This document shows positions 37,159 through 50,374 of a stretch of DNA of 64,000 nt, piece after piece. This DNA is from Nocardioides abyssi. GTDB taxonomy: Bacteria > Actinomycetota > Actinomycetes > Propionibacteriales > Nocardioidaceae. The stretch lies in NCBI RefSeq assembly GCF_030412915.1, contig NZ_JAUHJR010000002.1, positions 434,001 to 498,000 on the forward strand, read 5' to 3'. The notes under the pieces were generated by a model. That model was not told the origin of the DNA and made no database searches. It saw only the letters and a list, made by a program, of their open reading frames with translations. Made by a program: the position numbers and the translations under genes. The first letter of the stretch is position 1; the number at the start of each line of letters is the position of its first letter.

Positions 37159-38724
37159 GTGGACCAGAGCACGCCGGACCTCGGCACCGCCTGGCGGCAG
37201 GTCGTGGACGACCTCCAGCCCCACCAGCGGGCCTGGCTGACGGCCAGCGAGCCGGTCACCCTGCACGAGAGCACCGCGATCGTGGCGGTGCCCAACGACT
37301 TCACCCGCGGCCAGCTCGAGGGGCGGCTGCGCGGCCAGCTGGAGGACGCGCTGACCGTGGCCTTCGGCCGGGAGATCCGGATCGCGGTCACCGTGAACCC
37401 CGCGCTCGACCTCGAGGCCGCGCCCGTCGCGCCCCCGGCCGAGCCGGACCCGCTGGTCGTCCACTCCGATGTCGATCTGTCGACTTCTCGACACGACCCG
37501 CTCGCCAACGTCCAGCCCCTGCGCCCGGACCTGGACCCGCGGCTCGGCGACCCCGCGGCCGACGCCACCGGCGGCGCGGTGCGCCGCAGCGACCCCGGCG
37601 AGGGCGGCTACCTCGGCGACAACTTCCCCGGGCACGGCGCGCACAGCGGACCGGCCGGCGGCGACCACGGGCGGCCGACCGCGCTGGAGACCCGGCTCAA
37701 CCCGAAGTACACCTTCGAGACCTTCGTCATCGGCTCGTCCAACCGGTTCCCCCACGCCGCCGCCGTCGCGGTCGCCGAGGCGCCGGGCAAGGCCTACAAC
37801 CCGCTGCTCGTCTACGGCGACTCCGGGCTGGGCAAGACCCACCTGCTGCACGCGATCGGGCACTACGTCCGGAGCCTCTACACCGGCGCCAAGGTGCGCT
37901 ACGTGTCGAGCGAGGAGTTCACCAACGAGTTCATCAACGCGATCCGCGACGACCGGCAGGACCGGTTCAAGCGGCGCTACCGCGACGTGGACGTGCTGCT
38001 GATCGACGACATCCAGTTCCTGGAGGGCAAGACCCAGACCCAGGAGGAGTTCTTCCACACGTTCAACACCCTCCACAACGCCAACAAGCAGATCGTGCTG
38101 ACCTCCGACCGGGCGCCCAAGCGGCTCGAGGCCCTGGAGGACCGGTTGCGCAACCGCTTCGAGTGGGGGCTCATCACCGACGTCCAGCCCCCGGACCTCG
38201 AGACGCGGATCGCGATCCTGCGCAAGAAGGCCGCGATGGACCGGCTCACCGCACCGCCGGACGTGCTGGAGTTCATCGCCTCCAAGATCCAGACCAACAT
38301 CCGCGAGCTCGAGGGCGCGCTGATCCGGGTCACGGCCTTCGCGAACCTCAACCGGCAGGAGGTCGACATGACCCTCGCCGAGATCGTCCTGAAGGACCTG
38401 ATCCCCGAGGGCGGCGAGCCGGAGATCACCGCCGGGCTGATCATCGCCCAGACCGCGGCCTACTTCGGGCTCTCGATCGACGAGCTCACCGGGCCCAGCC
38501 GCGGCCGGCACCTGGTGATGGCCCGCCAGATCGCGATGTACCTGTGCCGCGAGCTCACCGACCTCTCGCTGCCCAAGATCGGCGCCCAGTTCGGCAACCG
38601 CGACCACACGACCGTGATGTACGCCGACCGCAAGATCAACCAGCTGCTCGCCGAGCGTCGCGCGGTGTTCAACCAGGTCAGCGAGCTGACCAACCGCGTG
38701 AAGATGCAGGCCCGCCAGGGCTGA
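37159..38724 (+). CDS. dnaA: Chromosomal replication initiator DnaA
   Basis: The 521-aa initiator has domain I (residues 1-90), a long disordered domain II (90-180), the AAA+ domain with [19 protein letters not shown], Walker [11 protein letters not shown] (220-229), Walker [14 protein letters not shown] and sensor [24 protein letters not shown], and domain IV with [45 protein letters not shown]. The GTG at 37159 (VDQSTPDLG) matches family N-termini; upstream frame is open but not conserved. A perfect DnaA box lies just upstream. Confidence 0.98.
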   Translation: MDQSTPDLGTAWRQVVDDLQPHQRAWLTASEPVTLHESTAIVAVPNDFTRGQLEGRLRGQLEDALTVAFGREIRIAVTVNPALDLEAAPVAPPAEPDPLVVHSDVDLSTSRHDPLANVQPLRPDLDPRLGDPAADATGGAVRRSDPGEGGYLGDNFPGHGAHSGPAGGDHGRPTALETRLNPKYTFETFVIGSSNRFPHAAAVAVAEAPGKAYNPLLVYGDSGLGKTHLLHAIGHYVRSLYTGAKVRYVSSEEFTNEFINAIRDDRQDRFKRRYRDVDVLLIDDIQFLEGKTQTQEEFFHTFNTLHNANKQIVLTSDRAPKRLEALEDRLRNRFEWGLITDVQPPDLETRIAILRKKAAMDRLTAPPDVLEFIASKIQTNIRELEGALIRVTAFANLNRQEVDMTLAEIVLKDLIPEGGEPEITAGLIIAQTAAYFGLSIDELTGPSRGRHLVMARQIAMYLCRELTDLSLPKIGAQFGNRDHTTVMYADRKINQLLAERRAVFNQVSELTNRVKMQARQG

Positions 38725-38796
38725 CGGCCGACCGCCCACCCGGCGACCGGCCACCGGCCACCTCACCGGCCACTCACCGGCCGGCTCCGGCCCGGG

Positions 38797-39243
38797 TCAG
38801 CCGGCCGAGGCGTCGAGCCCGCGCAGCAGCGTGCCCAGGTCGCGGCGCAGCCGCAGCAGCTCCTCGACCGAGAGCCCCATCCCCTCCAGCAGGCGGCCGG
38901 GGACGTCGGCGACCCGGTCGCGCAGGGCCAGGCCCGCGGCGGTGGGCTCGACGAGCACCCGGCGCTCGTCGGCGGGGTCGCGCCGGCGCGAGACGTGCCC
39001 GGCGGCCTCCAACCGCTTCAGCAGCGGCGTGAGCGTCCCGGAGTCCAGCCGCAGGCGTCGCCCGAGGTCGCCGACGCTCACCGGGCCGTCGGCCTCCCAC
39101 AGCGCCAGCAGCGTGAGGTACTGCGGATAGGTCAGCCCCACGTCGGCCAGCAGGTCGGCGTACCGCTGCGTCACGGCGCGCGTGGCGGCGTACAGCGGGA
39201 AGCAGAGCTGCTCGTCCAGGGCCAGCTGGGGGTGGTCGGTCAC
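38797..39243 (-). CDS. ohrR: MarR family regulator, OhrR type
   Basis: This 148-aa winged-helix repressor has the OhrR N-terminus LALDEQLCFPLYAATRAVTQRY with the peroxide-sensing Cys14, followed by LTYPQYLTLLALWEADGPVSVGDLGRRLRLDSGTLTPLLKRLEAAGHVSRRRDPADERRVLV. OhrR proteins release DNA when this Cys is oxidised by organic hydroperoxides. It is divergent from ohr, with a palindromic operator between. The pair sits between dnaA and dnaN, which is unusual. Confidence 0.93.
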   Translation of the reverse strand: MTDHPQLALDEQLCFPLYAATRAVTQRYADLLADVGLTYPQYLTLLALWEADGPVSVGDLGRRLRLDSGTLTPLLKRLEAAGHVSRRRDPADERRVLVEPTAAGLALRDRVADVPGRLLEGMGLSVEELLRLRRDLGTLLRGLDASAG

Positions 39244-39259
39244 GGGACCAGGCTACCCC

Positions 39260-39283
39260 TTGTGCAATTCGATTGTGCACAAT
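39260..39283. promoter_or_regulatory. OhrR operator
   Basis: ATTGTGCACAAT (39272-39283) is a perfect 12-bp palindrome, preceded by TTGTGCAA (39260-39267). It lies in the 52-bp divergent gap, 13 bp before the ohr ATG, and is AT-rich compared with its surroundings. OhrR/MarR dimers bind such dyads. Confidence 0.75.
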
Positions 39284-39295
39284 AGATTGGTGCAC

Positions 39296-39712
39296 ATGAA
39301 GACTCTCTACACCGCCAGCGCCGCCGCGACCGGGGACGGCCGCAACGGCCACGTCCAGTCCACCGACGGCCTCATCGACACCGACGTCCGCACCCCCACC
39401 GAGATGGGCGGCCCGGGCGGGGCGACCAACCCCGAGCAGCTCTTCGCCGCGGGGTACGCCGCGTGCTTCCACTCCGCGCTCAAGCTCGTCGCGGGCAAGG
39501 CCGGCGCCGACACGACCGACTCCGAGGTCGTCGCCGACGTCTCAATCGGCCCGAACGACGAGGGCGGCTTCGGCCTCGCGGTGCAGCTCGAGGTGACCCT
39601 GCCCCAGGTCGACGGCGACCGGGCCCGCGAGCTCGTGGAGCAGGCCCACCAGGTCTGCCCCTACTCCAACGCGACCCGCGGCAACGTCGAGGTCACCCTC
39701 ACCGTGGCCTGA
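39296..39712 (+). CDS. ohr: Organic hydroperoxide resistance protein (Ohr/OsmC)
   Basis: The 138-aa peroxidase has the Ohr motifs TDVRTPTEMGGPGGATNPEQLFAAGYAACFHSALKLVAGK and VCPYSNATRGNVEV. The two catalytic cysteines (AACF and VCPYS) are present. It reduces organic hydroperoxides with lipoylated or dithiol partners. ATG at 39296 is close to its operator. OhrR divergent control is inferred from family knowledge. Confidence 0.95.
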   Translation: MKTLYTASAAATGDGRNGHVQSTDGLIDTDVRTPTEMGGPGGATNPEQLFAAGYAACFHSALKLVAGKAGADTTDSEVVADVSIGPNDEGGFGLAVQLEVTLPQVDGDRARELVEQAHQVCPYSNATRGNVEVTLTVA

Positions 39713-40167
39713 TCCCACAGGCCTCCTCCACAGGCGACGGAGCGACGTCCTTGTCGTTCCCGCTGTGGACCAGCCCGCCCCGACACCCCGAACTACACGG
39801 GGAGGATCTGGGGACAACCGGGCGGACCCGCACGCACCGACGGCCGGGCTCCACACCAGGAGCCCGGCCGTCGCGCGTGGATCCACAGCCCCTGTGAGTC
39901 TCGAGTGCACCGCACGACCTGCGACAACGCGCTCCATCCACAGTTTCCACCGCACCTATGACTCCTCCCTACCTCCAGACATCTCGATCCCCCGTGGAAC
40001 TCCACCCGGCCCTCCACCCTGGGGACGACGAGCGACGAGCCCGGATCCAGGACCGCCCGGCTCCACAGGCAGGGGCCGCGGGCAAACCACACCGAACCTC
40101 CCGCGCCCCGACCCCACGTGGCAGGATGCGCATCCCGTCCTGCCCCTGACCTGAAGGACCACGAATC
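39713..40167. other. oriC: Candidate oriC (dnaA-dnaN gap)
   Basis: This 455-bp gap has no gene. DnaA-box-like 9-mers are TCCTCCACA (39724-39732), TGTGGACCA (39764-39772), GGATCCACA (39879-39887), CCATCCACA (39934-39942) and GGCTCCACA (40059-40067). None is a perfect TTGTCCACA, and there is no strong AT-rich block, only a slightly lower-GC stretch at 39930-39990. The assignment rests on the conserved dnaA-oriC-dnaN order. The rpmH-dnaA gap is an alternative. Confidence 0.5.
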
Positions 40168-41313
40168 GTGAAGTTCCGCGTCGACCGCGACGTGCTCGCG
40201 GATGCCGTCGCCTGGGCTGCCCGCAGCCTGCCGGTCCGACCGAGCGTTCCGGTGCTCGCCGGCCTGCTCATCGACGCGACGGACGACGGCCTCGTGCTCT
40301 CGACCTTCGACTACGAGACCTCGGCCCGCGCGACGCTGAGCGCCGAGGTCAGCGACGAGGGTCGGGCCCTGGTCAGCGGCCGGCTGCTCTCCGACATCTG
40401 CCGCAGCCTGCCGAGCAAGCCGGTCGAGATGACCCTCGACGGCGCCCGCGTCTCGCTGACCTGCGGCTCGGCGCGCTTCAGCCTGCAGACGATGCCGGTC
40501 GAGGACTACCCCTCGCTCCCGGAGATGCCGGCGGCGACCGGCACGGTGCAGAGCGACGAGTTCGCCCACGCGGTCGCCCAGGCCGTGACCGCGGCGGGCC
40601 GCGACGACATGCTCCCGGTGCTCACCGGCGTGCGGATCGAGATCGACGGCTCGACGATCTCGCTGCTGGCCACCGACCGCTTCCGGCTCTCCCAGCGCGA
40701 GCTGGGCTGGGACCCGCGCACCCCCGACGAGACCGCCGCCGCGCTCGTGCCGGCCAAGGTGCTCGGCGACACCGCCAAGTCGCTGACCGCCGGCAGCGAG
40801 GTCACCATCGCGCTGGCGGCCACCGGCTCCGGCGAGGGCATCATCGGCTTCGAGGGCAACGCGCCCGGCGGCGTACGACGCACCACCACGCGCCTGCTGG
40901 ACGGGGAGTTCCCCAAGGTCCGCAGCCTCTTCCCCAACGAGCACCTCACGGTCGCCCGGGTCGAGAAGGCCGCGCTGGTCGAGTCGGTCAAGCGCGTCGC
41001 CCTGGTCGCCGAGCGCAACACCGCGGTGCAGCTGGCCTTCAGCGAGGGCGTGCTCACCCTCGACGCGGGCTCCGGCGACGAGGCGCAGGCCTCGGAGTCG
41101 ATCGAGGCGCAGGTCGACGGCGAGGACATCACGACCGGCTTCAACCCGCAGTTCCTGCTCGACGGGCTGACCGCGATCGACCAGCCGGTCGTCGAGCTCG
41201 CCTTCACCCAGGCGTCCAAGCCGGTGGTGATCAGCGGGGCCGCACCCGAGGGCGCGGAGGCGGCCGACCCGGGCTTCCGCTACCTGCTGATGCCGCGACG
41301 ACTCCTGTCCTGA
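40168..41313 (+). CDS. dnaN: DNA polymerase III beta sliding clamp
   Basis: This 381-aa clamp encircles DNA as a dimer of three-domain subunits and tethers the polymerase. MKFRVDRDVLADAVAWAARSLPVRPSVPVLAGLLI starts domain I; SVSLTCGSARFSLQTMPVEDYPSLPEMP-type strands, LLATDRFRLSQRELGW and the C-terminal YLLMPRRLL complete it. The protein-binding pocket strand (YRYLLMP-type) is present. GTG at 40168 with GAAGGA nearby. It is followed by gnd rather than directly by recF. Confidence 0.98.
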   Translation: MKFRVDRDVLADAVAWAARSLPVRPSVPVLAGLLIDATDDGLVLSTFDYETSARATLSAEVSDEGRALVSGRLLSDICRSLPSKPVEMTLDGARVSLTCGSARFSLQTMPVEDYPSLPEMPAATGTVQSDEFAHAVAQAVTAAGRDDMLPVLTGVRIEIDGSTISLLATDRFRLSQRELGWDPRTPDETAAALVPAKVLGDTAKSLTAGSEVTIALAATGSGEGIIGFEGNAPGGVRRTTTRLLDGEFPKVRSLFPNEHLTVARVEKAALVESVKRVALVAERNTAVQLAFSEGVLTLDAGSGDEAQASESIEAQVDGEDITTGFNPQFLLDGLTAIDQPVVELAFTQASKPVVISGAAPEGAEAADPGFRYLLMPRRLLS

Positions 41314-41383
41314 GACCCGGCCGCGGGGGTGGGTACCGTCCGACGTACGGCCTGATCCCCCCAGCCCTCACAGGAGGAAGCAG

Positions 41384-42370
41384 ATGGACCTCGGACTCGT
41401 CGGCCTCGGCAAGATGGGCGGCAACATGCGCGAGCGCCTGCGCCGCGCCGGCCACACCGTCGTCGGCTACGACCGCAACCCGGACGTGAGCGACTCCTCG
41501 TCGCTCGAGGACATGGTCTCCCGGCTGCCCTCCCCCAAGGTCGTCTGGGTGATGGTCCCCGCCGGTGAGGCGACCCGGGCCACCGTCACCGAGCTGGCCG
41601 GGCTGCTGGACGAGGGCGACCTGGTCATCGACGGCGGCAACTCCCGCTGGACCGACGACCTCGCGCACGCCGAGCAGCTGGCCGAGAAGGGAATCGGCTT
41701 CGTCGACTGCGGCGTCTCCGGCGGTGTCTGGGGCCTGGAGAACGGCTACGCCCTGATGTACGGCGGCGACCCCGACGACGTCGCGAAGGCCCAGCCGGTC
41801 TTCGACGCGCTCAAGCCCGAGGGCGACTTCGGCTCCGTGCACGCCGGCAAGGTCGGCGCCGGCCACTTCTCCAAGATGGTCCACAACGGCATCGAGTACG
41901 CGATCATGCAGTCCTACGCCGAGGGCTGGGAGCTGCTCGAGAAGGTCGACATGGTGGAGAACGTCACCGAGGTGATGCGCTCCTGGCGCGAGGGCACGGT
42001 CATCCGGTCCTGGCTGCTCGACCTGCTGGTCGCCGCGCTCGACCAGGAGCCCGGCCTCGAGGGCATCCGCGGCTACGCCGAGGACTCCGGCGAGGGCCGG
42101 TGGACGGTCGAGGCCGGCATCGAGCACGCGGTGGCGACCCCCGCGATCACCGCGGCCCTCTACGCGCGGTTCGTGTCCCGCCAGGACGACTCGCCGGCGA
42201 TGAAGGCCGTCGCGGCCATGCGCAACCAGTTCGGCGGGCACGCGATGCAGACCGCCGCCCCCAAGGGCGGGGACGCGGCGGGCACCGCCGCCGACGCGGG
42301 TGCGCCCGACCAGGCCGGCTCGGCGCGCGAGGCCGGGTCCGGCGACGGCTCGGCGCCCGCGGAGAGCTAG
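41384..42370 (+). CDS. gnd: 6-phosphogluconate dehydrogenase, decarboxylating (short form)
   Basis: The 328-aa enzyme makes ribulose 5-phosphate in the pentose phosphate pathway. The N-terminal Rossmann motif is [28 protein letters not shown]; substrate motifs are [25 protein letters not shown] and [13 protein letters not shown]. At 328 aa it belongs to the short GndA group rather than the 470-aa form, which is usually NAD-linked. The last 35 residues are an Ala/Gly/Asp-rich tail. ATG with a strong AGGAGGAAG site. Its place between dnaN and recF is a common actinobacterial insertion. Confidence 0.95.
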   Translation: MDLGLVGLGKMGGNMRERLRRAGHTVVGYDRNPDVSDSSSLEDMVSRLPSPKVVWVMVPAGEATRATVTELAGLLDEGDLVIDGGNSRWTDDLAHAEQLAEKGIGFVDCGVSGGVWGLENGYALMYGGDPDDVAKAQPVFDALKPEGDFGSVHAGKVGAGHFSKMVHNGIEYAIMQSYAEGWELLEKVDMVENVTEVMRSWREGTVIRSWLLDLLVAALDQEPGLEGIRGYAEDSGEGRWTVEAGIEHAVATPAITAALYARFVSRQDDSPAMKAVAAMRNQFGGHAMQTAAPKGGDAAGTAADAGAPDQAGSAREAGSGDGSAPAES

Positions 42371-42380
42371 CCGGACCCAC

Positions 42381-43535
42381 GTGCACGTCTCCCACCTCAC
42401 CCTGCACGACTTCCGCTCCTACGCCTCCGTCGACGTCGAGCTCGGTCCGGGCGTCACCGCGTTCGTCGGCCGCAACGGGCAGGGCAAGACCAACCTGGTC
42501 GAGGCGGTGGACTACCTCTCGCGGCTCAGCTCGCACCGGGTCGCCAGCGACGCCCCGCTCGTGCGGGCGGGGGCCGAGAAGGCGGTCGTCCGCGCGGCGG
42601 TCGTGCGCGACGGCCGCACCGCGGTGCTCGAGGTCGAGATCAACCCGGGCCGCTCCAACCGGGCGCGGGTCAACCGCTCCCCGCTCCCCCGGGCCCGCGA
42701 GCTGGTCGGCCTGGTGCGCACGGTCGTCTTCTCCCCCGAGGACCTCACCCTCGTCAAGGGCGACCCCTCGGACCGGCGGCGGTTCCTCGACGACCTGCTG
42801 GTGCTGCGCGCGCCGCGGCTGGCCGGCGTGCGCTCGGACTACGACCGGGTGCTCAAGCAGCGCAACTCGCTGCTGAAGACCATCGGCGCCGCCCGCCGGG
42901 GCAGCTCCTCGCAGGAGGCCGCGCTCGCGACGCTCGCGGTGTGGGACGAGAACCTCGCGCGGACCGGCGCCGAGCTCCTCGCGGCCCGCCTCGACCTGGT
43001 CGAGCGGCTCGCGCCGTACGTCGGCAAGGCCTACGAGACCGTCGCCCGTGGCGCCGGCCGCGACGACGCGCGGATCGCCTACCGGCCCTCCTTCGAGCTC
43101 GGCGAGGCGCGCGACGCCGCCGGGCTGGCCGAGCGCCTCCTCGCGGAGGTGGAGCGGCGGCGCGGCGACGAGATCGACCGCGGGATCTCGCTGGTGGGCC
43201 CGCACCGCGACGACCTGCTCCTCACCCTGGCCCACGGCGGGGGCGAGCAGGAGCTGCCGGTGAAGGGGTACGCCTCGCACGGGGAGTCGTGGTCCTTCGC
43301 GCTCGCGCTGCGGCTGGCGTCCTACGACCTGTTGCGCGCCGACGGCGACGACCCGATCCTGGTGCTCGACGACGTCTTCGCCGAGCTCGACGCCGAGCGA
43401 CGGGCCCAGCTCGCCGAGCTGGTGGCCGACGCGGAGCAGGTGCTGGTCACCGCCGCGGTCGGCGCGGACGTCCCCGAGGCACTGGCCGGCGCCCGGTTCA
43501 CCGTCGCCGGAGGGGAGGTACGCCGCGATGGCTGA
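42381..43535 (+). CDS. recF: Recombination/repair ATPase RecF
   Basis: The 384-aa SMC-like ATPase loads RecA on gapped DNA with RecO and RecR. Walker A is [20 protein letters not shown]; the signature and Walker B are [23 protein letters not shown] and [12 protein letters not shown]. An internal helical arm includes [18 protein letters not shown]. The GTG start ([14 protein letters not shown]) at 42381 lies 10 bp after gnd. Its last eight bases overlap dciA. Confidence 0.97.
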   Translation: MHVSHLTLHDFRSYASVDVELGPGVTAFVGRNGQGKTNLVEAVDYLSRLSSHRVASDAPLVRAGAEKAVVRAAVVRDGRTAVLEVEINPGRSNRARVNRSPLPRARELVGLVRTVVFSPEDLTLVKGDPSDRRRFLDDLLVLRAPRLAGVRSDYDRVLKQRNSLLKTIGAARRGSSSQEAALATLAVWDENLARTGAELLAARLDLVERLAPYVGKAYETVARGAGRDDARIAYRPSFELGEARDAAGLAERLLAEVERRRGDEIDRGISLVGPHRDDLLLTLAHGGGEQELPVKGYASHGESWSFALALRLASYDLLRADGDDPILVLDDVFAELDAERRAQLAELVADAEQVLVTAAVGADVPEALAGARFTVAGGEVRRDG

Positions 43536-44118
43536 CGAGCCCGACGGCGCCGGCTCCCCGAGCACCTCTCCCAGCACCCCCGACAGCCCGGGCGCCCCCG
43601 CCGCGCCCGACGCACCCGGGCCTGAGCACCGCGACGACGGGCTGGACCTCGCGCGCGCCCTGACCCGGGCGACCGCCGGCTCCACACCGCGGGCGCGACG
43701 CCGACGACCGTGGACCGAGCGGCCGCGCGGGACCCGGGTGACCGGGTCGCACCCCGACGACCGCGACCCCCAGCTGATCGACAACACCCTGGGCCGGTTG
43801 GTGGCCGAGCGCGGCTGGGAGCTCGACCTGCGCGTGCACGGCGTCTTCGGCCGATGGGGCGAGCTCGTCGGCAGCGACGTCGCGGCGCACTCCACGCCGG
43901 AGACCTTCGAGGACGGGCGGCTGGTCGTGCGCACCGACTCCACTGCCTGGGCCACCCAGCTGCGCCTGCTCGCGCCCGCCGTCGTGCGGCGGCTCAACGA
44001 GGAGCTCGGCCACGGGACGGTCACCGTCATCGAGGTGCTCGGCCCCCACGGACCGAGCTGGAAGAAGGGTCCCCGCTCGGCCAGGGACGGCCGCGGACCG
44101 CGCGACACCTACGGCTGA
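43528..44118 (+). CDS. dciA: DciA (DUF721) helicase-loading/replication protein
   Basis: This 196-aa protein has a disordered Ser/Pro/Ala/Asp-rich N-terminus of about 70 residues. A DUF721 domain follows: [79 protein letters not shown]. DciA interacts with DnaB and helps load it in bacteria lacking DnaC/DnaI. The C-terminus is basic. ATG at 43528 overlaps recF by eight bases. A 249-bp gap to gyrB probably holds the gyrB promoter. Confidence 0.92.
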   Translation: MADEPDGAGSPSTSPSTPDSPGAPAAPDAPGPEHRDDGLDLARALTRATAGSTPRARRRRPWTERPRGTRVTGSHPDDRDPQLIDNTLGRLVAERGWELDLRVHGVFGRWGELVGSDVAAHSTPETFEDGRLVVRTDSTAWATQLRLLAPAVVRRLNEELGHGTVTVIEVLGPHGPSWKKGPRSARDGRGPRDTYG

Positions 44119-44367
44119 CGTTCTGGCGATCTGGGAGCCCCGCAGCCGTACCCGCCCCTGTCCGACCCCCTGGTCGCGGCTCCTGACGCCGGTTGCGAGC
44201 CGCCTAGGGGCTCATCGAGGGCACGATCCTCCCTCGTGCCGGGGGTCGTCGCGTGTCCTGGGGCCCGTCAGGCGGTACCATGGCCGACGGGTCGCGTGCG
44301 CGCGACCTGTTCCGTGCCGGGCCGCCGTCCAGGCGGCCCGCCCCGATGCTCGAGGAAGTTGGTGGCC

Positions 44368-46512
44368 GTGTCCGAGGACAGCCTCTCCCCCGCCCAGTCC
44401 GAGGCAGAGCAGCAGGCCGCGGCTCACCCCGAGGCCCAGGCCGAGCAGGTCGCGGCGGTGCTGTCCTCCTCCCGGGTGGAGGGCGACTACGACGCCTCGG
44501 CCATCCAGGTCCTCGAGGGCCTCGAGGCGGTCCGCAAGCGCCCGGGCATGTACATCGGGTCCACCGGCGAGCGCGGCCTGCACCACCTCATCTGGGAGAT
44601 CGTGGACAACGCGGTCGACGAGCGGATGGCCGGCTACTGCGACCGCATCGTGATCACGCTCTGCGCCGACGGCGCGATGCGCGTGGAGGACAACGGCCGC
44701 GGCATCCCGACCGACACCGCGGCCGGCCAAGAGCTGCCGGCCCTGACGCTGGCGCTGACCGTGCTGCACGCCGGTGGCAAGTTCGGCGGCGGGGGCTACA
44801 AGGTCTCCGGCGGCTTGCACGGCGTGGGCGTCTCGGTCGTCAACGCGCTGTCGACCCGCCTGGTCGCCGAGGTCCGCAACCGCGGCCACCTGTGGCGCCA
44901 GACCTTCCTGCTCGGCGTGCCCGAGGGCCCCCTGGAGCAGGTCCGGCCGATGGAGCCGGGCGAGCGCACCGGCACGACCATCACCTGGTGGGCGAGCGAG
45001 GAGATCTTCGAGACCACGACGTACTCGCTGGAGACGATCACCTCCCGCATCCGCGAGATGGCCTTCCTCAACAAGGGCCTGGAGATCGTCGTGCGCGACG
45101 AGCGCCAGGGCGCGGAGGCCGTCGCCGAGGCGGTCGAGGACGACACGGTCGCGGACGCCGTCGACGGCACCGCCGACGCCCCGACGCGCGCCGAGGGCGC
45201 GCTGGAGCAGGTCTTCAAGTACGAGCGCGGCCTCGTCGACTTCGTCGCGCACCTCAACCGCACCAAGACCCCGTCGAACCCGACCGTCATCTCCTTCGAG
45301 GCCGAGTCCCCGGCCGAGGTCGAGAACCACATGTCGCTCGAGGTCGCGATGCAGTGGACCGAGACCTACAACGAGTCGGTCCACACCTTCGCCAACGCGA
45401 TCAACACCGCCGAGGGCGGCACCCACGAGGAGGGCTTCCGCGCGGCGCTCACCACCCTGGTCAACTCCTGGGGCGAGGACTGGGGCCTGATGAAGAAGGC
45501 CGAGGACCGCGTCAAGGGCGAGGACATCCGCGAGGGCCTGACCGCGATCATCTCGATCAAGCTGGCCGAGCCGCAGTTCGAGGGACAGACCAAGGGCAAG
45601 CTCGGCAACACCGAGGCCAAGGGCTTCACCCAGCGCGTGGTCAACGACCAGCTCGGCGCGTGGTTCGAGCAGAACCCCGCCGAGGGCCGCGAGATCATCC
45701 GCAAGGCCCAGGCCGCCGCGCAGGCCCGCACCGCCGCGCGCAAGGCCCGCGACCTCGCCCGGGACCGCAAGGGCCTGCTCGGCAAGGCCGGCCTGCCGGG
45801 CAAGCTCTCGGACTGCCAGTCGACGAACCCCGCCGAGTGCGAGGTCTTCATCGTCGAGGGCGACTCCGCGGGCGGCTCGGCCCGCCAGGGCCGCGACCCG
45901 CGCATCCAGGCGATCCTCCCGATCCGCGGCAAGATCCTCAACGTCGAGAAGGCGCGCATCGACCGGATTCTGGGCAACCAGGAGGTGCAGTCGATCATCT
46001 CCGCGCTCGGCACGGGGATCCAGGAGGACTTCGACCTGGCGAAGCTGCGCTACCACAAGGTCGTGCTGATGGCCGACGCCGACGTGGACGGCCACCACAT
46101 CAACACCCTGCTGCTGACGCTGCTGTTCCGGTTCATGAAGCCGCTCATCGACCACGGCCACGTCTACATGGCCCAGCCGCCCCTGTACCGCCTGCGGTGG
46201 AACAAGCCGCACGAGCACGAGTTCGTCTACTCCGACTCCGAGCGCGACGCGCTGCTGCGCGAGGGCCAGGCGGCCGGCAAGAAGCTGCCCAAGGAGAACC
46301 CGGTCCAGCGCTACAAGGGTCTGGGCGAGATGAACGCCAAGGAGCTGTGGGAGACCACGATGGACCCCGACCAGCGGCTGATGCTGCAGGTCACGCTCGA
46401 CGACGCCGCGCAGGCCGACGAGATCTTCTCGATCCTCATGGGCGAGGACGTCGAGCAGCGGCGCTCGTTCATCCAGCGCAACGCCAAGGACGTCCGTTTC
46501 CTGGACATCTAG
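44368..46512 (+). CDS. gyrB: DNA gyrase subunit B
   Basis: The 714-aa ATPase subunit has the GHKL domain ([43 protein letters not shown]), the transducer and the TOPRIM domain ([53 protein letters not shown]), then [15 protein letters not shown]. It drives negative supercoiling with GyrA. An acidic insert of about 35 residues ([24 protein letters not shown]) lies between GHKL and transducer parts. I chose GTG 44368, with GAGGAAG 10 bases upstream; GTG 44362 is also possible. Confidence 0.97.
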   Translation: MSEDSLSPAQSEAEQQAAAHPEAQAEQVAAVLSSSRVEGDYDASAIQVLEGLEAVRKRPGMYIGSTGERGLHHLIWEIVDNAVDERMAGYCDRIVITLCADGAMRVEDNGRGIPTDTAAGQELPALTLALTVLHAGGKFGGGGYKVSGGLHGVGVSVVNALSTRLVAEVRNRGHLWRQTFLLGVPEGPLEQVRPMEPGERTGTTITWWASEEIFETTTYSLETITSRIREMAFLNKGLEIVVRDERQGAEAVAEAVEDDTVADAVDGTADAPTRAEGALEQVFKYERGLVDFVAHLNRTKTPSNPTVISFEAESPAEVENHMSLEVAMQWTETYNESVHTFANAINTAEGGTHEEGFRAALTTLVNSWGEDWGLMKKAEDRVKGEDIREGLTAIISIKLAEPQFEGQTKGKLGNTEAKGFTQRVVNDQLGAWFEQNPAEGREIIRKAQAAAQARTAARKARDLARDRKGLLGKAGLPGKLSDCQSTNPAECEVFIVEGDSAGGSARQGRDPRIQAILPIRGKILNVEKARIDRILGNQEVQSIISALGTGIQEDFDLAKLRYHKVVLMADADVDGHHINTLLLTLLFRFMKPLIDHGHVYMAQPPLYRLRWNKPHEHEFVYSDSERDALLREGQAAGKKLPKENPVQRYKGLGEMNAKELWETTMDPDQRLMLQVTLDDAAQADEIFSILMGEDVEQRRSFIQRNAKDVRFLDI

Positions 46513-46538
46513 CCGCTCTGGCCCTCTCTGGGCCTCTC

Positions 46539-46567
46539 TAGAGCGCGTCCTAGACATCCGGTAGAAT
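46539..46567 (+). promoter_or_regulatory. Possible gyrA promoter
   Basis: TAGAAT (46562-46567) is a good -10, with a weak -35 TAGAGC (46539-46544) 17 bp upstream. It lies in the 73-bp gyrB-gyrA gap, so gyrA may have its own promoter. Confidence 0.45.
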
Positions 46568-46585
46568 CAGCGAGAGAGAGCAATC

Positions 46586-49371
<2,786 letters not shown>

Positions 49372-49372
<1 letters not shown>

Positions 49373-49890
49373 TGTCCGACCGCTCCACCGAGGAGACCGC
49401 CGTACGGCCGGGTCTGGGCGAGCGCCTGCAGGCGAAGCTGTCGAACGCGGCCGACGAGCACCGCGCCAACGCCGGGACGCGAGCCCCGGCCGCCGCCCCC
49501 GCCGCGGCCGGGCGCGGACCCCGGCGGGCCCGGCTGCGCCTGACCCGGGTCGACCCGTGGTCGGTCATGAAGACGGCGTTCCTGCTGTCGATCGCCTTCG
49601 CGGTCGTCACCGTCGTCTCGGTGTTCATGATCTGGTCGGTGCTCGGCGCCGCGGACGTCTGGGACTCCATCAACCGCACCGTGCAGGACGTCGTCGGCGG
49701 TGACGACGGCGGCAGCTTCGACATCAAGGACTACCTCGGCACCTCGCGCGTGCTCGGCTTCACCATGCTGGTGGCGGCCGTCGACGTGGTGCTGCTGACG
49801 GCGGTCGCGACCCTCGGGGCGTTCCTCTACAACATGGCCGCGGCGCTGCTCGGCGGCATCGAGGTCACCCTCGCGGAGGACCAGCACTGA
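49372..49890 (+). CDS. DUF3566 membrane protein
   Basis: The 172-aa protein has a disordered N-terminal half, then RARLRLTRVDPWSVMKTAFLLSIAFAVVTVVSVFMIWSVLGAADVWDSIN (TM1) and FTMLVAAVDVVLLTAVATLGAFLYNMAAALLGGIEVTLAEDQ (TM2). DUF3566 is an actinobacterial family found directly after gyrA, with unknown function. The ATG overlaps the gyrA stop (TGATG), so translation is coupled. A conserved role near the origin is inference. Confidence 0.93.
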
Positions 49891-49928
49891 GCAGTGCGGG
49901 GCGCTCCGGCCGACCGGCCCACCCCGTT

Positions 49929-49957
49929 TTGGGGGGCACTCGCAGGTCGGGTAGTGT
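49929..49957 (+). promoter_or_regulatory. Promoter for tRNA-Ile
   Basis: TTGGGG (49929-49934), a 17-bp spacer and TAGTGT (49952-49957) form a housekeeping-type promoter 43 bp before the tRNA 5' end. Confidence 0.6.
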
Positions 49958-50000
49958 TCCGCATCGGTCGCCAGCGACCGCGCCGGCCCCGTGCCGGAGC

Positions 50001-50074
50001 GGGCCTATAGCTCAGACGGTTAGAGCGCTTCCCTGATAAGGAAGAGGTCACAGGTTCAAGTCCTGTTAGGCCCA
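50001..50074 (+). tRNA. tRNA-Ile (GAT)
   Basis: A 74-nt cloverleaf. Acceptor GGGCCTA pairs with TAGGCCC (7 bp), discriminator A at 50074. The anticodon stem CTTCC/GGAAG encloses CTGATAA, with anticodon GAT at 50035-50037. The T-arm is ACAGG-TTCAAGT-CCTGT. CCA is not encoded. Located after gyrA as in many actinobacteria. Confidence 0.97.
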
Positions 50075-50124
50075 CCCACCTGGCTGCACCAGCCGCACCG
50101 CCCGCAGCGACCGGAGGTCACCCG

Positions 50125-50250
50125 ATGAAGAAGATCGTCCTCCTCGCCCTGGCCGCCGCCGGCGCGGTCCTCGCGAAGAAGAAGTACGACGAGGGCCAGC
50201 ACGAGCAGGCGCTGTGGGCCGAGGCCACCGACAGCGTCCGCGCCTCCTGA
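50125..50250 (+). CDS. DLW-39 family protein
   Basis: This 41-aa protein has a hydrophobic N-terminal helix ([20 protein letters not shown]) and the tail [13 protein letters not shown]. The C-terminal (D/A)LWxEATDxV signature identifies the small actinobacterial DLW-39 family, named for a conserved Leu-Trp element; here the Asp of DLW is Ala. Probably a membrane-inserted microprotein of unknown role. ATG at 50125 has GGAGG 9 bases upstream. It lies between tRNA-Ile and tRNA-Ala, its conserved place. Confidence 0.9.
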   Translation: MKKIVLLALAAAGAVLAKKKYDEGQHEQALWAEATDSVRAS

Positions 50251-50300
50251 GGGCATCACCCAGCGGCACACCACCAACTCCCGCGCTAGAGCGCGGACAC

Positions 50301-50373
50301 GGGGCCTTGGCGCAATTGGTAGCGCACCTGCTTTGCAAGCAGGGGGTTAGGGGTTCGAGTCCCCTAGGCTCCA
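50301..50373 (+). tRNA. tRNA-Ala (TGC)
   Basis: A 73-nt cloverleaf. Acceptor GGGGCCT pairs with AGGCTCC with one G-U; anticodon stem CCTGC/GCAGG encloses TTTGCAA, anticodon TGC at 50334-50336. T-arm AGGGG-TTCGAGT-CCCCT, discriminator A at 50373. CCA not encoded. Confidence 0.97.
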
Positions 50374-50374
50374 C

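Noticed and set aside
44236-44367. N-terminal extension of GyrB
   Set aside because: No GyrB similarity; GTG 44368 has GAGGAAG at normal spacing.
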